The notes beneath the pieces are model-generated. The model had not been told where the DNA came from and did not search any database. It was given only the letters and a program-made list of their open reading frames with translations. From Vulgatibacter incomptus_A (GTDB taxonomy: Bacteria > Myxococcota > Myxococcia > Myxococcales > Vulgatibacteraceae): DNA of 64,000 nt. Location: the NCBI GenBank assembly GCA_040391605.1, contig JBEBXK010000005.1:79852-143851 (forward strand). Direction: 5' to 3'. The position numbers and the translations under genes are program-made. Shown here one piece after another: positions 50,925-59,719 of this stretch (position 1 is the first letter of the stretch; each line of letters opens with the position of its first letter).

Positions 50925-51935
50925 ATGCTCGTCAGATGCCCCTGGTGCCAGGGAACCTTCGAGACGGAGCGCTACGGCAAGCAGCCCTGCACTCGCTGCG
51001 GTGCCGAGCTTGACCTCGAGGCGCCAGCGGCACCTCCCGGCAGCGAGCCGCCGTCGGGCCTGGGCTGGCGGCCCTCTGCCGACGAGAGCTGGTCCATCCC
51101 CCCGCCGCCTGAGCCCCCCCGCGATCCCCGGGGAGCCAGGTCGGCTGGCGCCGACGACCCCAGCGGCAAGGGCGGTGGCGGCTCCACCGGCGGGAGCTCG
51201 CCCGGTGGAGGTGGCGGCTCATACGGTGGCGGCTCGCCCGGCGATGGCTCGTATGGGGGAGGCCCGTTCGGCGGCGATGGCGGCGGCTCGTCCGGAGGTG
51301 GCCGGCCCGGCGGCGGCGGCGCGAGGGCCGAGCTCAATCCGTGGGAGAATCGTGGCGGGCGGGACTTCTTCTCCGCCCTCTTCGCGACCTGGAAGCTGGC
51401 CTGCTTCCGTCCCACCGAGTTCTTCTCCAACCTCGACCCCAAGGGGCCCATCGGACCGGCCTTCGCTTACGCCGTCATGGCCAACGGGATCGGAAGCGTC
51501 TTCGCGATGCTCTGGGTGTTCATCCAGGGCCCCGCGTTCGGACAAACCGCCAATCTGCCCGGATCCCCGATCTGGTTGCTCCTCTTTGCAGGCGTCTCCG
51601 CGGTTATCGGGATCTGGATCTCCGCAGCCATCATCCACGTGGGATGCATGGTCTTCGGATGTGGGAGCCGTGGCTTCGACGCGACGTTCCGTGGGGTCGC
51701 CTACTCCGCCGGGCCCGGCATCTTCATGCTCGTCCCTTTCTGCGGATCGGTGGTGGCTTCGATCTGGGTCGTCGTCCTGGAGGTGATCGCCATCCAGCAC
51801 GTCCAGCAGACCAGCTCTGGCCGGGCGGTGGCCGCGATCATGCTCCCCGTCATCCTGGGGATCCTCTGCGTCTGCGGGGTGGCGCTGCTGATCTTCGGCA
51901 CCAGCTTCGCCCTGCTCTTCAACGGCCTCTCTTGA
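50925..51935 (+). CDS. Yip1-like membrane protein with zinc ribbon and Gly-rich linker
   Basis: 336 residues, ATG at 50925, 9 bp after hppA. The N-terminus is a zinc ribbon: C-P-W-C at residues 5-8 and C-T-R-C at about 22-25. Residues about 30-145 are a Pro- then Gly/Ser/Tyr-rich disordered linker (GGGGGSYGGGSPGDGSYGGG type). From about residue 150, AFFSALFATWKLACFRPTEFF-like sequence opens a Yip1-type domain with four or five membrane helices. Yip1 proteins in eukaryotes act in vesicle traffic; the bacterial role is unknown. The linker DNA is repetitive. Co-transcription with hppA is likely. Confidence 0.7.
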   Translation: MLVRCPWCQGTFETERYGKQPCTRCGAELDLEAPAAPPGSEPPSGLGWRPSADESWSIPPPPEPPRDPRGARSAGADDPSGKGGGGSTGGSSPGGGGGSYGGGSPGDGSYGGGPFGGDGGGSSGGGRPGGGGARAELNPWENRGGRDFFSALFATWKLACFRPTEFFSNLDPKGPIGPAFAYAVMANGIGSVFAMLWVFIQGPAFGQTANLPGSPIWLLLFAGVSAVIGIWISAAIIHVGCMVFGCGSRGFDATFRGVAYSAGPGIFMLVPFCGSVVASIWVVVLEVIAIQHVQQTSSGRAVAAIMLPVILGILCVCGVALLIFGTSFALLFNGLS

Positions 51936-52032
51936 GACGTCGCGGGCGACTTTAAACTACCTGAATAATCGAGGTGGTACTCGCGCCGGCATGTGCGTCG
52001 TAGTAGGCTCATTCTCTGCAGGGGGTGACGTC

Positions 52033-52548
52033 ATGCCGAGAATGAGACTTTTGCCAGTGGTGGTGACGGGATCGTTGATCTCGATCGGATGCATCGGTTC
52101 GTGTGAAAGTAATACACAGACGCACCCTTCCGAGCCCGTCCGTGATCCGGAGCCTCTCGTCGTCCGAGCGAACGAGGGCGAGCTCCGACTCAACAGCGCC
52201 GGAGACTCGGTCCCCGACTCCTTCCCATTCGCGGTCCTCCCCGGCACCCGCATCACCACCAGCTACTCGCGACTCGAAAGAGGGAAGGTCAGCTCGCAGA
52301 TGGCCCGCTTCGACTTCGACGGTCGAGTCGATCAAGCCCTCACCTTCTACCGCCTCGAGCTCGAGAAGGGCGCTTATCGGGTCGAGGAGCGCGAGGGTGA
52401 GGAAGACGGCTACCCCGTCTCCATCCTCGAAGGTGAGGCCTCCGACGGCTCCACCGCCCAGGTGGCGGCGATGCGCCGCAAGGATGGCACGGCTGGCCTG
52501 GTGGTGCGGATCTCCTGGACCGTCCCCGCCGCTCCTGCTCCGCATTGA
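52033..52548 (+). CDS. Small putative lipoprotein of unknown function
   Basis: 171 residues, ATG at 52033 with AGGGGGT a good distance upstream. The N-terminus is a signal peptide (MRLLPVVVTGSLISIGC) with a weak lipobox ahead of Cys. The mature part is about 145 residues, mixed alpha/beta, with FPFAVLPGTRITTSYS, a helix ALTFYRLELEKGAYRVEE and a final strand GLVVRISWTV. No family is recognised and there is no catalytic motif. It is preceded by a lower-GC stretch (about 51945-52030). It sits alone between the Yip1-like and fumarylacetoacetase genes. Confidence 0.6.
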   Translation: MPRMRLLPVVVTGSLISIGCIGSCESNTQTHPSEPVRDPEPLVVRANEGELRLNSAGDSVPDSFPFAVLPGTRITTSYSRLERGKVSSQMARFDFDGRVDQALTFYRLELEKGAYRVEEREGEEDGYPVSILEGEASDGSTAQVAAMRRKDGTAGLVVRISWTVPAAPAPH

Positions 52549-52687
52549 TCAGGGGCTTCGCCCACCCGCGCCTCTCGGCTGCGCCTGGCGACGGCCTCGG
52601 CTTGACAGGAGCGACCCCGCTGGCCGAAATGCCCTTTCGGCATGCTGCCGCTCCGGCTGAGCCCGGGATCCTGCCCCGAGGATGAGG

Positions 52688-53665
52688 ATGAAACTCGCAA
52701 CCCTTCGAGACGGAAGCCGGGACGGCGCGCTGATCGTCGTCCGCCGCGACAACGAGGTCTACGCGCCTGCCAGCGCCGTCGCCCCCAACCTGCAGGCCGC
52801 CCTCGACGATTGGGATCGCGCGGCCCCCGAGCTGCAGGCCATCGCCGACCGCCTGGAGTCCGGCGCGCTCCCTGGTGAGAGGGTCGACCTCGAGCGCCTG
52901 GAGGCGCCGCTCCCCAGGGCCTACGAGTGGGTCGACGGCTCCGCCTTCCTCAACCACGTGATCCTGGTGCGCAAGGCCCGCGGCGCCGAACCCCCCGCGA
53001 CCCTCGAGACCGATCCGCTGATCTACCAGGGAGGCTCGAGCCGCTTCCTGGCGCCCACCGAGCCGATCGCCCTGGCGGACGAGAGCTGGGGCCTCGACTT
53101 CGAGGCAGAGGTCGCCGTGATCCTGGGCGACGTACCCCAGGGCACCACCGCCGCCGAGGCCGGCGCCCACGTCCGCCTCATCACCCTGGTAAACGACGTC
53201 ACCCTCCGCAACCTCATCCCCCCCGAGCTGGCCAAGGGCTTCGGCTTCTTCCAATCCAAGCCCGCGACCGCCCTGGCCCCCTTCGCCCTGACCCCCGACG
53301 AGCTGGGCCCAGCGTGGAAGGACGGGCGCCTCCACCTGCGCATGCGCACCACCTACAACGGCGAGCTCGTCGGCGATCCCGAGGCCGGGGCGGAGATGCA
53401 CTTCTCCTTCTTCCAGCTCATCGCCCACCTCGCCCGCACCCGAAACTTCACCGCCGGCACCATCCTCGGCAGCGGCACCGTCTCCAACGCCGATCGAGCC
53501 CGAGGCATCTCCTGCCTCGCCGAGCGGCGGATGATCGAGACCATCGAGACGGGCGCGCCCATCACGCCCTTCATGAAGGTCGGCGACACCGTCGACATCG
53601 AGATGCGCGACGCCGAGGGGCACAACCTCTTCGGCACGATCTCCCAGGAGGTGATCGCGCATTGA
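52688..53665 (+). CDS. Fumarylacetoacetate hydrolase family protein
   Basis: 325 residues from the ATG at 52688 (MKLATLRDG); an ATG at 52682 adds two residues. The short N-terminal domain is followed by the FAH fold, which begins at the Tyr/Glu-rich YEWVDGSAFLNH. Metal ligands are visible: Glu-x-Glu in LDFEAEVAVILG and Asp in VNDVTLRNL. GFGFFQSKPATALAPFALTPDELG, TAGTILGSGTVSN and MKVGDTVDIEM are further family blocks. True fumarylacetoacetase splits fumarylacetoacetate in the last step of tyrosine breakdown. The neighbour is a maleylacetoacetate isomerase-like gene, the previous step, which supports that activity over other FAH-family roles. Confidence 0.85.
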   Translation: MKLATLRDGSRDGALIVVRRDNEVYAPASAVAPNLQAALDDWDRAAPELQAIADRLESGALPGERVDLERLEAPLPRAYEWVDGSAFLNHVILVRKARGAEPPATLETDPLIYQGGSSRFLAPTEPIALADESWGLDFEAEVAVILGDVPQGTTAAEAGAHVRLITLVNDVTLRNLIPPELAKGFGFFQSKPATALAPFALTPDELGPAWKDGRLHLRMRTTYNGELVGDPEAGAEMHFSFFQLIAHLARTRNFTAGTILGSGTVSNADRARGISCLAERRMIETIETGAPITPFMKVGDTVDIEMRDAEGHNLFGTISQEVIAH

Positions 53666-53869
53666 GGGGCTCTGCAGACATGCATTGCGCCCCCAGGGTC
53701 TGCGCTCCGCGTGGTCGAAGCTCCGCTTCGGCGCTCGAAAGCCAACCCGGGCCCGGCTCGAGACGGCTCACGGGCTCCAGAACCCTGATGACAATCTCTG
53801 AATGCCCTGTGAGGGTATGTGAATGAGCCACTTCGGATTCCGAACGGAAGGGCGGGAGAGGAGGAGCAG

Positions 53870-54508
53870 ATGAAGCTTCACGGCTATTGGCGCAGCAGCG
53901 CGAGCTGGCGGGTCCGGATCGCCCTGGCCTGGAAGGACCTCGCCTACGACTACGTCCCCGTCCACCTCGTGCGAGGCGGCGGCGAGCAGCACGCGCAAGG
54001 CTACCGCGCCTCCAATCCCATGCGGCAGGTGCCCCTCCTCGCCCTCGACGGCGGCGTCGAGCTCAGCCAATCGTTGGCCATCATCGAGTACCTGGAGGAA
54101 CGCCACCCCGCTCCAGGCCTCCTCCCCGCCGATCCCATCGCCAGGGCCCGCGCGCGCCAGCTCGCCGAGATCGTCAACTCCGGCATCCAACCCCTGCAGA
54201 ACCTCGCCGTGCTCCAGCACCTCGACACCCTGGCCGTCGATCGAAACGCCTGGGCCGTCCATTGGATCTCCCGCGGCCTGGAAGCCCTCGAGTCCCTGGC
54301 GAAGACCACCGCCGGCCGCTACGCCGTCGGCGACGCCGTCTCCATCGCCGACCTCTGCCTCATCCCCCAGCTCTACTCCAGCCGCCGCTTCCCCGTCGAT
54401 CTAGCGCCCTATCCCACCCTGCTGCGCATCGAAGCGGCCTGCGCCGAGCTCCCGGCCTTCCAGGCAGCCCACGCCGACCGCCAACCAGACGCAACCCCGG
54501 GCGCTTGA
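53870..54508 (+). CDS. maiA: Maleylacetoacetate isomerase (zeta-class glutathione S-transferase)
   Basis: 212 residues, ATG at 53870 behind GGAGAGGAGGAG, so translation should be strong. The glutathione site is the zeta-class RSSASWRVRIAL (residues about 8-19), with ALAW, PMRQVPLL and the ELSQSLAIIEYLEE segment. The C-terminal helical domain has LAEIVNSGIQPLQNL, TTAGRYAVGDAVSIADLCLIPQLY and PTLLRIEAACAELPAF. It isomerises maleylacetoacetate to fumarylacetoacetate and thus feeds the enzyme encoded 204 bp upstream. Homogentisate dioxygenase and 4-hydroxyphenylpyruvate dioxygenase are not in the window. Confidence 0.92.
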   Translation: MKLHGYWRSSASWRVRIALAWKDLAYDYVPVHLVRGGGEQHAQGYRASNPMRQVPLLALDGGVELSQSLAIIEYLEERHPAPGLLPADPIARARARQLAEIVNSGIQPLQNLAVLQHLDTLAVDRNAWAVHWISRGLEALESLAKTTAGRYAVGDAVSIADLCLIPQLYSSRRFPVDLAPYPTLLRIEAACAELPAFQAAHADRQPDATPGA

Positions 54509-54623
54509 CGCCGTCTACGGCTCCGAAACCCTGCCGGGCAGACAGAGGCCTGCGAACAATCGAGCCTCGTGGTCAACCGACTCCGTCGAGTGATCACCGG
54601 ATCGGCGTGCGTAATCTGCTCTC

Positions 54624-57158
54624 TCAGGTCCCGATGCGCTGCAGCTCGAGGATCGGCTGGCCGCGATCTTCGAAGTCGCGCAGATCGATCACGCAGTCGA
54701 TCATCCAATCGTGCTCGCCGGTGGGGTCGACGATCCGCTGCTGGGCGCTCCAGCGTCGATCGCCGGTCGCCTCCAGGATGGTGTTGTGTGCCTGGCGGGC
54801 TCGCGGCGTGAGATCGATCGAGCCGTGCTCTTCGAAGTAGGGCGCCATCGCCTCCTCGAGCTCCTCGACGCTCCACCCCGGCCGGATGCATGCCTGCGCC
54901 GTCTCCCAGCTCTTGTCGGCCAGCGCTTTGAGCAGCAGGTGCAGCTCGCTCCTCACCCGTATGGTGAGGACGCGGCGGTCGTCGCCGAGCTGCTGCGGCT
55001 TCGCCGCGAGCGTCTCGCGATCGTCGCGGCGCTCGAGGCCCTGCATCCGCTCCCACTCGTCGAGGAGGCTGGAGTCGACCGTGCGCAACATCAGCCGGTA
55101 ATGCGCGATGATCGCCTCGAGCTCGTCGTCGCGGTAGCCCTCGGGCACCGCCTGGCTGAGCGTGCGGTACGCGTCGGAGAGGTAGCGCAGGAGCACGCCC
55201 TCGCTGCGCTGCAGCCCCAGCGCCCGGACGTAGTCGTGAAAGGAGGAGAAGGTCTCGTACATCTCGCGGGCGATGGACTTGATCCGGATGTTCTCCTGCC
55301 CCACCCAAGGATGTCTGTCGGCGAAGGCGTTGAAGGTGGCGTAGATGAAGTCGCTGTTGGGCTTGGGCCACTCCACCTTCTCCAACTCCGCCATCCGATC
55401 TTCGTAGTCCATCCCCTGCGACTTCAGCTCGGCGATCTTCTCGCCCTTGAGCTTGTCGACTTGGCGAAAGAGGATCGCCTTCGGATGCTCGAGGATCGAC
55501 TCCACCAGGGTGAGGACGTCCAGGGCGTAGGTCGGGCTGGCGCGGTCGAGGAGCTCGAGCGCCTCCAGCAGGTAGAGCGAGAGGGTGTGGTGCAGCGAGA
55601 AGTCGTCCTGCAGCGCGGTGTTGACTCGTACGAAGGCCCCGGGCCTGCCGCTCTCGTTGGGGACCACCTCCACGATCGACGCGTGCCGCAGGTGGCGAAA
55701 TCGAGCGGCGGCCTCGCGCGTATGCCTGCGCCTGGCGCGGTCGCTCTCATGTGATCGCGCGACGAGCTCCAGCAGCCGGCGGTAGCCGCCACCCCTTCGA
55801 TCCGTGCGGCTCTGCAGCAGCGAGAGCAGCAGCCCATGGGAGACCTCGAAGCGCGACTCCAGCGGCTCCGGTGGCTTGGTGAGCAGCCGCTCGTAGGTCG
55901 CTTTATCCCAATGGGCGTAGCCCTTCGTCGGCGGCTGGCGCTTGACGAGCTTCTTCTTGGGGTTGGCCGCCTGCTTCTCGGCGATCCGCAGGTTCTCGAT
56001 GGCGTGCTCCGGCGCCTGCACCACCACATGACCCCGATCGTCGAAGCCCTTGCGGCCGGCGCGGCCCGAGAGCTGGAGAAAGTCCCGGACGCTCAAGATC
56101 CCGACCTTCTCGCCATCGAATTTGCAGAGCTGCGAGAAGAGCACCGTCCGCAGCGGGATGTTCACGCCCACACCCAATGTGTCGGTGCCGCTGATCACCT
56201 TGAGCAGGCCCGCCTGCGCGAGCTTCTCCACCAGGAGCCGATACTTTGGCAGCAGGCCCGCGTGGTGCAGCCCGACCCCGTGGAGCAGGAAGCGGGAGAG
56301 CTCTTTTCCATAGGGCGTGTCGAAGCGCTGGCCATCCAGGGCCTCGCGGATCTTCGCCTTCTCCTCCTTGGTGGAGAAGTTCACGCTCATCAGGTTCTGC
56401 GCCTGCTCGGCGGCGGCCCGCTGGGAGAAGTTCACCAGATAGACCGGCGAGCGATTGCCCTCCACCAGCTTCTCGATGGTCTCGTGGAGCACCCGCTCGC
56501 TGTATTCGAAATCGAGCGGCACCGGGCGATCGAGGCTGCGCACCGTCGCCACCTCGCGGCCCGTGAGCGCCTGGAGCCCCTCCTCGATCCGCGAGGTATC
56601 CCCCAGCGTCGCCGACATCAGCAGGAAGGTCGTCCGCTCCAGGGTGAGCAGGGGGATCTGCCAGGCGATCCCTCGATCCCGATCGCCGTAGTAGTGGAAC
56701 TCGTCCATCACGACGTAGTCGACCCTGGCGTCCTCGCTGCGCAGGGAGAGGTTGGCCAGGACCTCCGCCGTGCAGCAGACGATGGGCGCGTCCCGGTTGA
56801 TACTCGCGTCGCCGGTGAGCATCCCCACGTTCTCCGCGCCGAAGGCGTCGCAGAGGGCGAAGAACTTCTCGTTCACCAACGCCTTGATCGGGCAGGTGTA
56901 GTAGCTCACCGCCCCCTCGGCCATCGCCTTGAAGTGAAGCGCCTGGGCGACCAGCGACTTTCCCGATCCGGTGGGCGTATTGAGGATCACGTGCTTGCCC
57001 GAGAGGAGCTCGAGGATCGCCTCCTCCTGCGCGGGGTAGAGCTCGATCCCGCCCACGGTGGCGTAGGAGACGAAGCGCTCCAACACCGCGTCCGGCTCGA
57101 GGGGGCCGTGGTCGCCGGCCGGGAGGAGAGCGGCCAGAGGGGCGATCGGAGGGGACAT
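54624..57158 (-). CDS. DEAD/DEAH-box helicase with DUF3516-type C-terminal region
   Basis: 844 residues from the ATG at 57158 (MSPPIAPL). Motifs: Q-like PAQEEAI, Walker A TPTGSGKS (about residue 63), TCPIKALVNEKF, LTGDASIN, DEFH (about 150, MDEFHYYGDRDRG), MSATLGDT, ISGTDTLGVGVNIP and QLSGRAGRKGFD. This is a Ski2-like superfamily-2 helicase. The C-terminal about 400 residues (FVRVNTALQDDFSLHHTLSLYL, SDFIYATFNAFADRHPWV, LGLQRSEGVLLRYLSDAYRTL) correspond to the DUF3516 region seen in actinobacterial and myxobacterial homologues. The role is probably in RNA or DNA metabolism, but no function is established. It is divergent from doxX across 252 bp. Confidence 0.88.
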   Translation of the reverse strand: MSPPIAPLAALLPAGDHGPLEPDAVLERFVSYATVGGIELYPAQEEAILELLSGKHVILNTPTGSGKSLVAQALHFKAMAEGAVSYYTCPIKALVNEKFFALCDAFGAENVGMLTGDASINRDAPIVCCTAEVLANLSLRSEDARVDYVVMDEFHYYGDRDRGIAWQIPLLTLERTTFLLMSATLGDTSRIEEGLQALTGREVATVRSLDRPVPLDFEYSERVLHETIEKLVEGNRSPVYLVNFSQRAAAEQAQNLMSVNFSTKEEKAKIREALDGQRFDTPYGKELSRFLLHGVGLHHAGLLPKYRLLVEKLAQAGLLKVISGTDTLGVGVNIPLRTVLFSQLCKFDGEKVGILSVRDFLQLSGRAGRKGFDDRGHVVVQAPEHAIENLRIAEKQAANPKKKLVKRQPPTKGYAHWDKATYERLLTKPPEPLESRFEVSHGLLLSLLQSRTDRRGGGYRRLLELVARSHESDRARRRHTREAAARFRHLRHASIVEVVPNESGRPGAFVRVNTALQDDFSLHHTLSLYLLEALELLDRASPTYALDVLTLVESILEHPKAILFRQVDKLKGEKIAELKSQGMDYEDRMAELEKVEWPKPNSDFIYATFNAFADRHPWVGQENIRIKSIAREMYETFSSFHDYVRALGLQRSEGVLLRYLSDAYRTLSQAVPEGYRDDELEAIIAHYRLMLRTVDSSLLDEWERMQGLERRDDRETLAAKPQQLGDDRRVLTIRVRSELHLLLKALADKSWETAQACIRPGWSVEELEEAMAPYFEEHGSIDLTPRARQAHNTILEATGDRRWSAQQRIVDPTGEHDWMIDCVIDLRDFEDRGQPILELQRIGT

Positions 57159-57410
57159 CAAGGGAAGAACCTCGGCGAAGATCGAGTTGAAAGCAGGGGG
57201 GCAACCTATCGCGAAGGCGCGAGGGCCGTCCCAAATTCCGCCCGCCGGAGAGCGGTCGCATGGCGCTGACGTCTCTAGCGCCCAAAGGCATTCATCGGCC
57301 TCTCGTTCAATCCGCAGCAACCGCTCGGCGTCATCGGCATCCTTAGCCTCGACCAGAACATGCCGGCCTCGTTGCACGGCCCGCACCCAAGTGAGATCCA
57401 GAGAACTCGA

Positions 57411-57818
57411 ATGCCCCTCCTCTCGTCTGACAAGCAGCGCGACATCGGCCTCCTCTTCCTGCGGGTGGGCATCGGCCTGATGTTCATCTTCGCCCACGGC
57501 CTCCCCAAGCTGATGGGTGGCCCGGCCGCCTGGGCCAAGGTCGGCGGCGCGCTCTCCCACGTCGGCATCACCGCGGTCCCCGCGCTCTTTGGCTTCCTCG
57601 CCGCGATGGCCGAGCTCGGGGGCGGCGTCATGCTCATCACCGGCAAGTGGGTCCGCTTCGCCAGCGTGGCGATGCTGGGCACCATGTTGGTGGCCGCGAC
57701 GATGCATCTCAAGATGGGCGATGGCTTCGGCAAGGCCAGCCACGCCATCGAGGCGGCGATCCTCTTCACCGGCCTGATCTTCCTCGGCGGCGGCAGGTAC
57801 GGTCTGGATCGTCGCTGA
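57411..57818 (+). CDS. DoxX-family membrane protein
   Basis: 135 residues, ATG at 57411. The four-helix DoxX fold is evident: GLLFLRVGIGLMFIFAHGLPKLMGG, ALFGFLAAMAELGGGVMLITG, FASVAMLGTMLVAATMHLKMGDGF and AIEAAILFTGLIFLGGGRYGLD. The HG-x-x-K motif after helix 1 and the Glu in helix 2 are typical. DoxX proteins are linked to thiosulfate:quinone oxidation or redox and membrane stress in different bacteria. There is no partner gene here (DoxD, SseA, SodA), so no specific function can be assigned. Confidence 0.88.
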   Translation: MPLLSSDKQRDIGLLFLRVGIGLMFIFAHGLPKLMGGPAAWAKVGGALSHVGITAVPALFGFLAAMAELGGGVMLITGKWVRFASVAMLGTMLVAATMHLKMGDGFGKASHAIEAAILFTGLIFLGGGRYGLDRR

Positions 57819-57982
57819 TCCGGCGACAGACTCAGGCATGCCGGAGGGGAGGAGCGCCGCAGCGTCTTCAGGTGATGATTAGGTTCACAGGCCTGCGCCG
57901 GGTGGAGCGGCGGGCTCGGCCGGCGCGGTGGTGGGACGCGATGTGACTTGAACCCGGGCGCCCGCTCGCTACACTGCGCCAC

Positions 57983-59482
57983 ATGTCCACGCGAACCCGA
58001 GCCACGAAGCCCCGATCCCCTGTCGTACTCCCCTCCGAGACCGCCCCCAAGGCGGCACACGACACCACGCCGCCCAGCGCGCTCCTGGAGTTCATGCGCT
58101 CGGAGTGGAAGCCGCGCAGGCCGAAGGCGCAGCGCAAGGTGAAGGGACACGCGGCCTTCCTCGCCAGGCGCAACGCCGTGTCGGCGCGCTTCAAGGGCGA
58201 GGTGATCATCGTGCCCACCGGCCACGAGAAGGTCCGCGCCAACGACACCAACTACCGCTTCCGCCCCAGCAGCGACTTCTACTACCTCACCGGCAACGTC
58301 GAACCGGACTGCGTGCTGATCCTCGAGCCCAAGGGGCGCGGCGGCCACAGGCACATCCTCTTCGTCGAGCCCAACCCGGGCAGGAGCGATGACACCTTCT
58401 TCACCGACCGCGCGAAGGGCGAGCTCTGGGTGGGGCCACGCCTCGGCGTCCCCGAGAGCCAGGAGCGCTTCGGCGTCGACGAATGCCGCAGCCTCGCCGA
58501 GCTCCACGAGTACCTGGCCGCGGTGCGCGGCGCCGACGGCAAGCCCTTCCGCGTCCTCCGCGGGTACTCCGAAGCGTTGGAGGCCAGGCTCCCCGTCCAC
58601 CGCGAACGGGATCAGGAGCTCGCCACTTTCCTCTCCGAGATGCGGCTGCTCAAGGACGCGCTGGAGATCCGGGAGCTCCAGGCGGCCATCGACTCCACCA
58701 AGCGCGGTTTCGAGGATGTGATCGAGAGGCTTCGCATCGGCAAGACCGAGCGGGAGGTCGAGGGCGTCTTCAACCTCCGGGCGCGGATGGAGGGCAACGA
58801 CGTGGGCTACGGCACCATCGCGGCCTCGGGCGCCAACGCCTGCATCCTCCATTGGACCCGCAACGACGCGCCCCTGAAGGACGGCGATCTCCTCCTGCTC
58901 GACGCAGGTGTAGAAGCCGACACCCTCTACACCGCCGACATCACCAGGACCCTCCCGATCTCGGGCAAGTTCTCCAAGGAGCAGAAGGAGATCTACGAGC
59001 TGGTCCTCGAGGCGCAGGAGGCGGCGATCGCCGCGGTCAAGCCCGGCAACGACTTCATGGAGCCCAATCGGGTGGCGATGCAGGTGCTGGCCCAGGGCCT
59101 CGAGCGCCTGAAGATCCTGCCCTCGGCGCAGGAGGCGCTGCAGGATCAGAATCAATTCTACAAGCGCTACTCCCTCCACAACGTCAGCCATATGCTCGGC
59201 CTCGACGTCCACGACTGCGCCCAGGCCCGTGCCGAGACCTACAAATTCGGCAAGCTCGAAGCCGGCATGGTCCTCACCGTAGAGCCAGGCCTCTACTTCC
59301 AACTCGACGACCTCACCGTCCCCGCCCGCTACCGCGGGATCGGCGTGCGCATCGAGGACGACGTCGTCGTCACCGCCCGCGGCTGCAAGGTCCTCTCCGC
59401 CGACATCCCCAAGACCGTCACGGACGTCGAGGCCTGGATGGCCTCGGTGGGCAAGCGCAAGCCCCCCGCCCGCATCCGATGA
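57983..59482 (+). CDS. M24 metallopeptidase, Xaa-Pro aminopeptidase type (PepP-like)
   Basis: 499 residues, ATG at 57983. The first about 45 residues are a Pro/Arg/Thr-rich extension. The aminopeptidase-P N-terminal domain follows (RRNAVSARFKGEVIIVPTG, TNYRFRPSSDFYYLTG). In the pita-bread catalytic domain all five metal ligands are visible: Asp in LLDAGVE, Asp in TADITRT, His in NVSHMLGLDVHD, Glu in TVEPGLY and Glu in RIEDDV. It should release N-terminal residues before proline and needs manganese or a similar metal. Length and layout match PepP-type enzymes rather than methionine aminopeptidase. It is probably monocistronic. Confidence 0.92.
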   Translation: MSTRTRATKPRSPVVLPSETAPKAAHDTTPPSALLEFMRSEWKPRRPKAQRKVKGHAAFLARRNAVSARFKGEVIIVPTGHEKVRANDTNYRFRPSSDFYYLTGNVEPDCVLILEPKGRGGHRHILFVEPNPGRSDDTFFTDRAKGELWVGPRLGVPESQERFGVDECRSLAELHEYLAAVRGADGKPFRVLRGYSEALEARLPVHRERDQELATFLSEMRLLKDALEIRELQAAIDSTKRGFEDVIERLRIGKTEREVEGVFNLRARMEGNDVGYGTIAASGANACILHWTRNDAPLKDGDLLLLDAGVEADTLYTADITRTLPISGKFSKEQKEIYELVLEAQEAAIAAVKPGNDFMEPNRVAMQVLAQGLERLKILPSAQEALQDQNQFYKRYSLHNVSHMLGLDVHDCAQARAETYKFGKLEAGMVLTVEPGLYFQLDDLTVPARYRGIGVRIEDDVVVTARGCKVLSADIPKTVTDVEAWMASVGKRKPPARIR

Positions 59483-59566
59483 TCGGGGGGGGCATTCGCG
59501 GGATCTTCCACTCATTGTGATGGGCGGGCCGGGTGATCGCGGGCGGGTCAGTCAAGCTGATCATGA

Positions 59567-59719
59567 GCGGCCAGGGGGCTCGCGTTCGCCGGATACTTCG
59601 CGCTCCTGATCGCCCTGTCGATCCTCGCGCATCAATTCTTCGAGGAGCCCGCCAGGCGCCTTCTTCGGGCCAGGCTGGAGTGGTCTCGCGCCCCCTATCT
59701 CCGCTCGAAGTGGACGTAG
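59567..59719 (+). pseudogene. C-terminal remnant of an acyltransferase-3 (OafA-like) protein
   Basis: An open stretch without a start reads FAGYFALLIALSILAHQFFEEPARR and ends LRSKWT-stop. A last membrane helix followed by H-x-F-[FV]-E-E-P-A-R-R is the typical end of acyltransferase family 3. An in-frame stop lies just upstream at 59564, so only about 50 codons remain. The 3' end overlaps the tail of the scramblase-like gene on the other strand. The 59483-59566 stretch before it shows nothing else. Confidence 0.55.

Noticed and set aside
51160..51330. GGC-rich tandem-looking DNA in the Yip1-like gene, suspected CRISPR or satellite
   Set aside because: It is in frame and encodes an irregular Gly/Ser/Tyr linker; no regular repeat-spacer pattern exists.
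57159..57370. In-frame upstream extension of the minus-strand helicase gene (words such as VLVEAKDADDAERLL)
   Set aside because: It looks protein-like, but lies before the conserved N-terminus of the helicase in the divergent promoter region and overlaps nothing conserved. Could be a decayed gene; not enough to call.
57935..57975. tRNA-like stretch (minus strand GGGTTCAAGTC followed by CCACCA)
   Set aside because: The T-loop-like word is present but its stems do not pair and no anticodon arm or D-arm fits upstream. At most a chance match.
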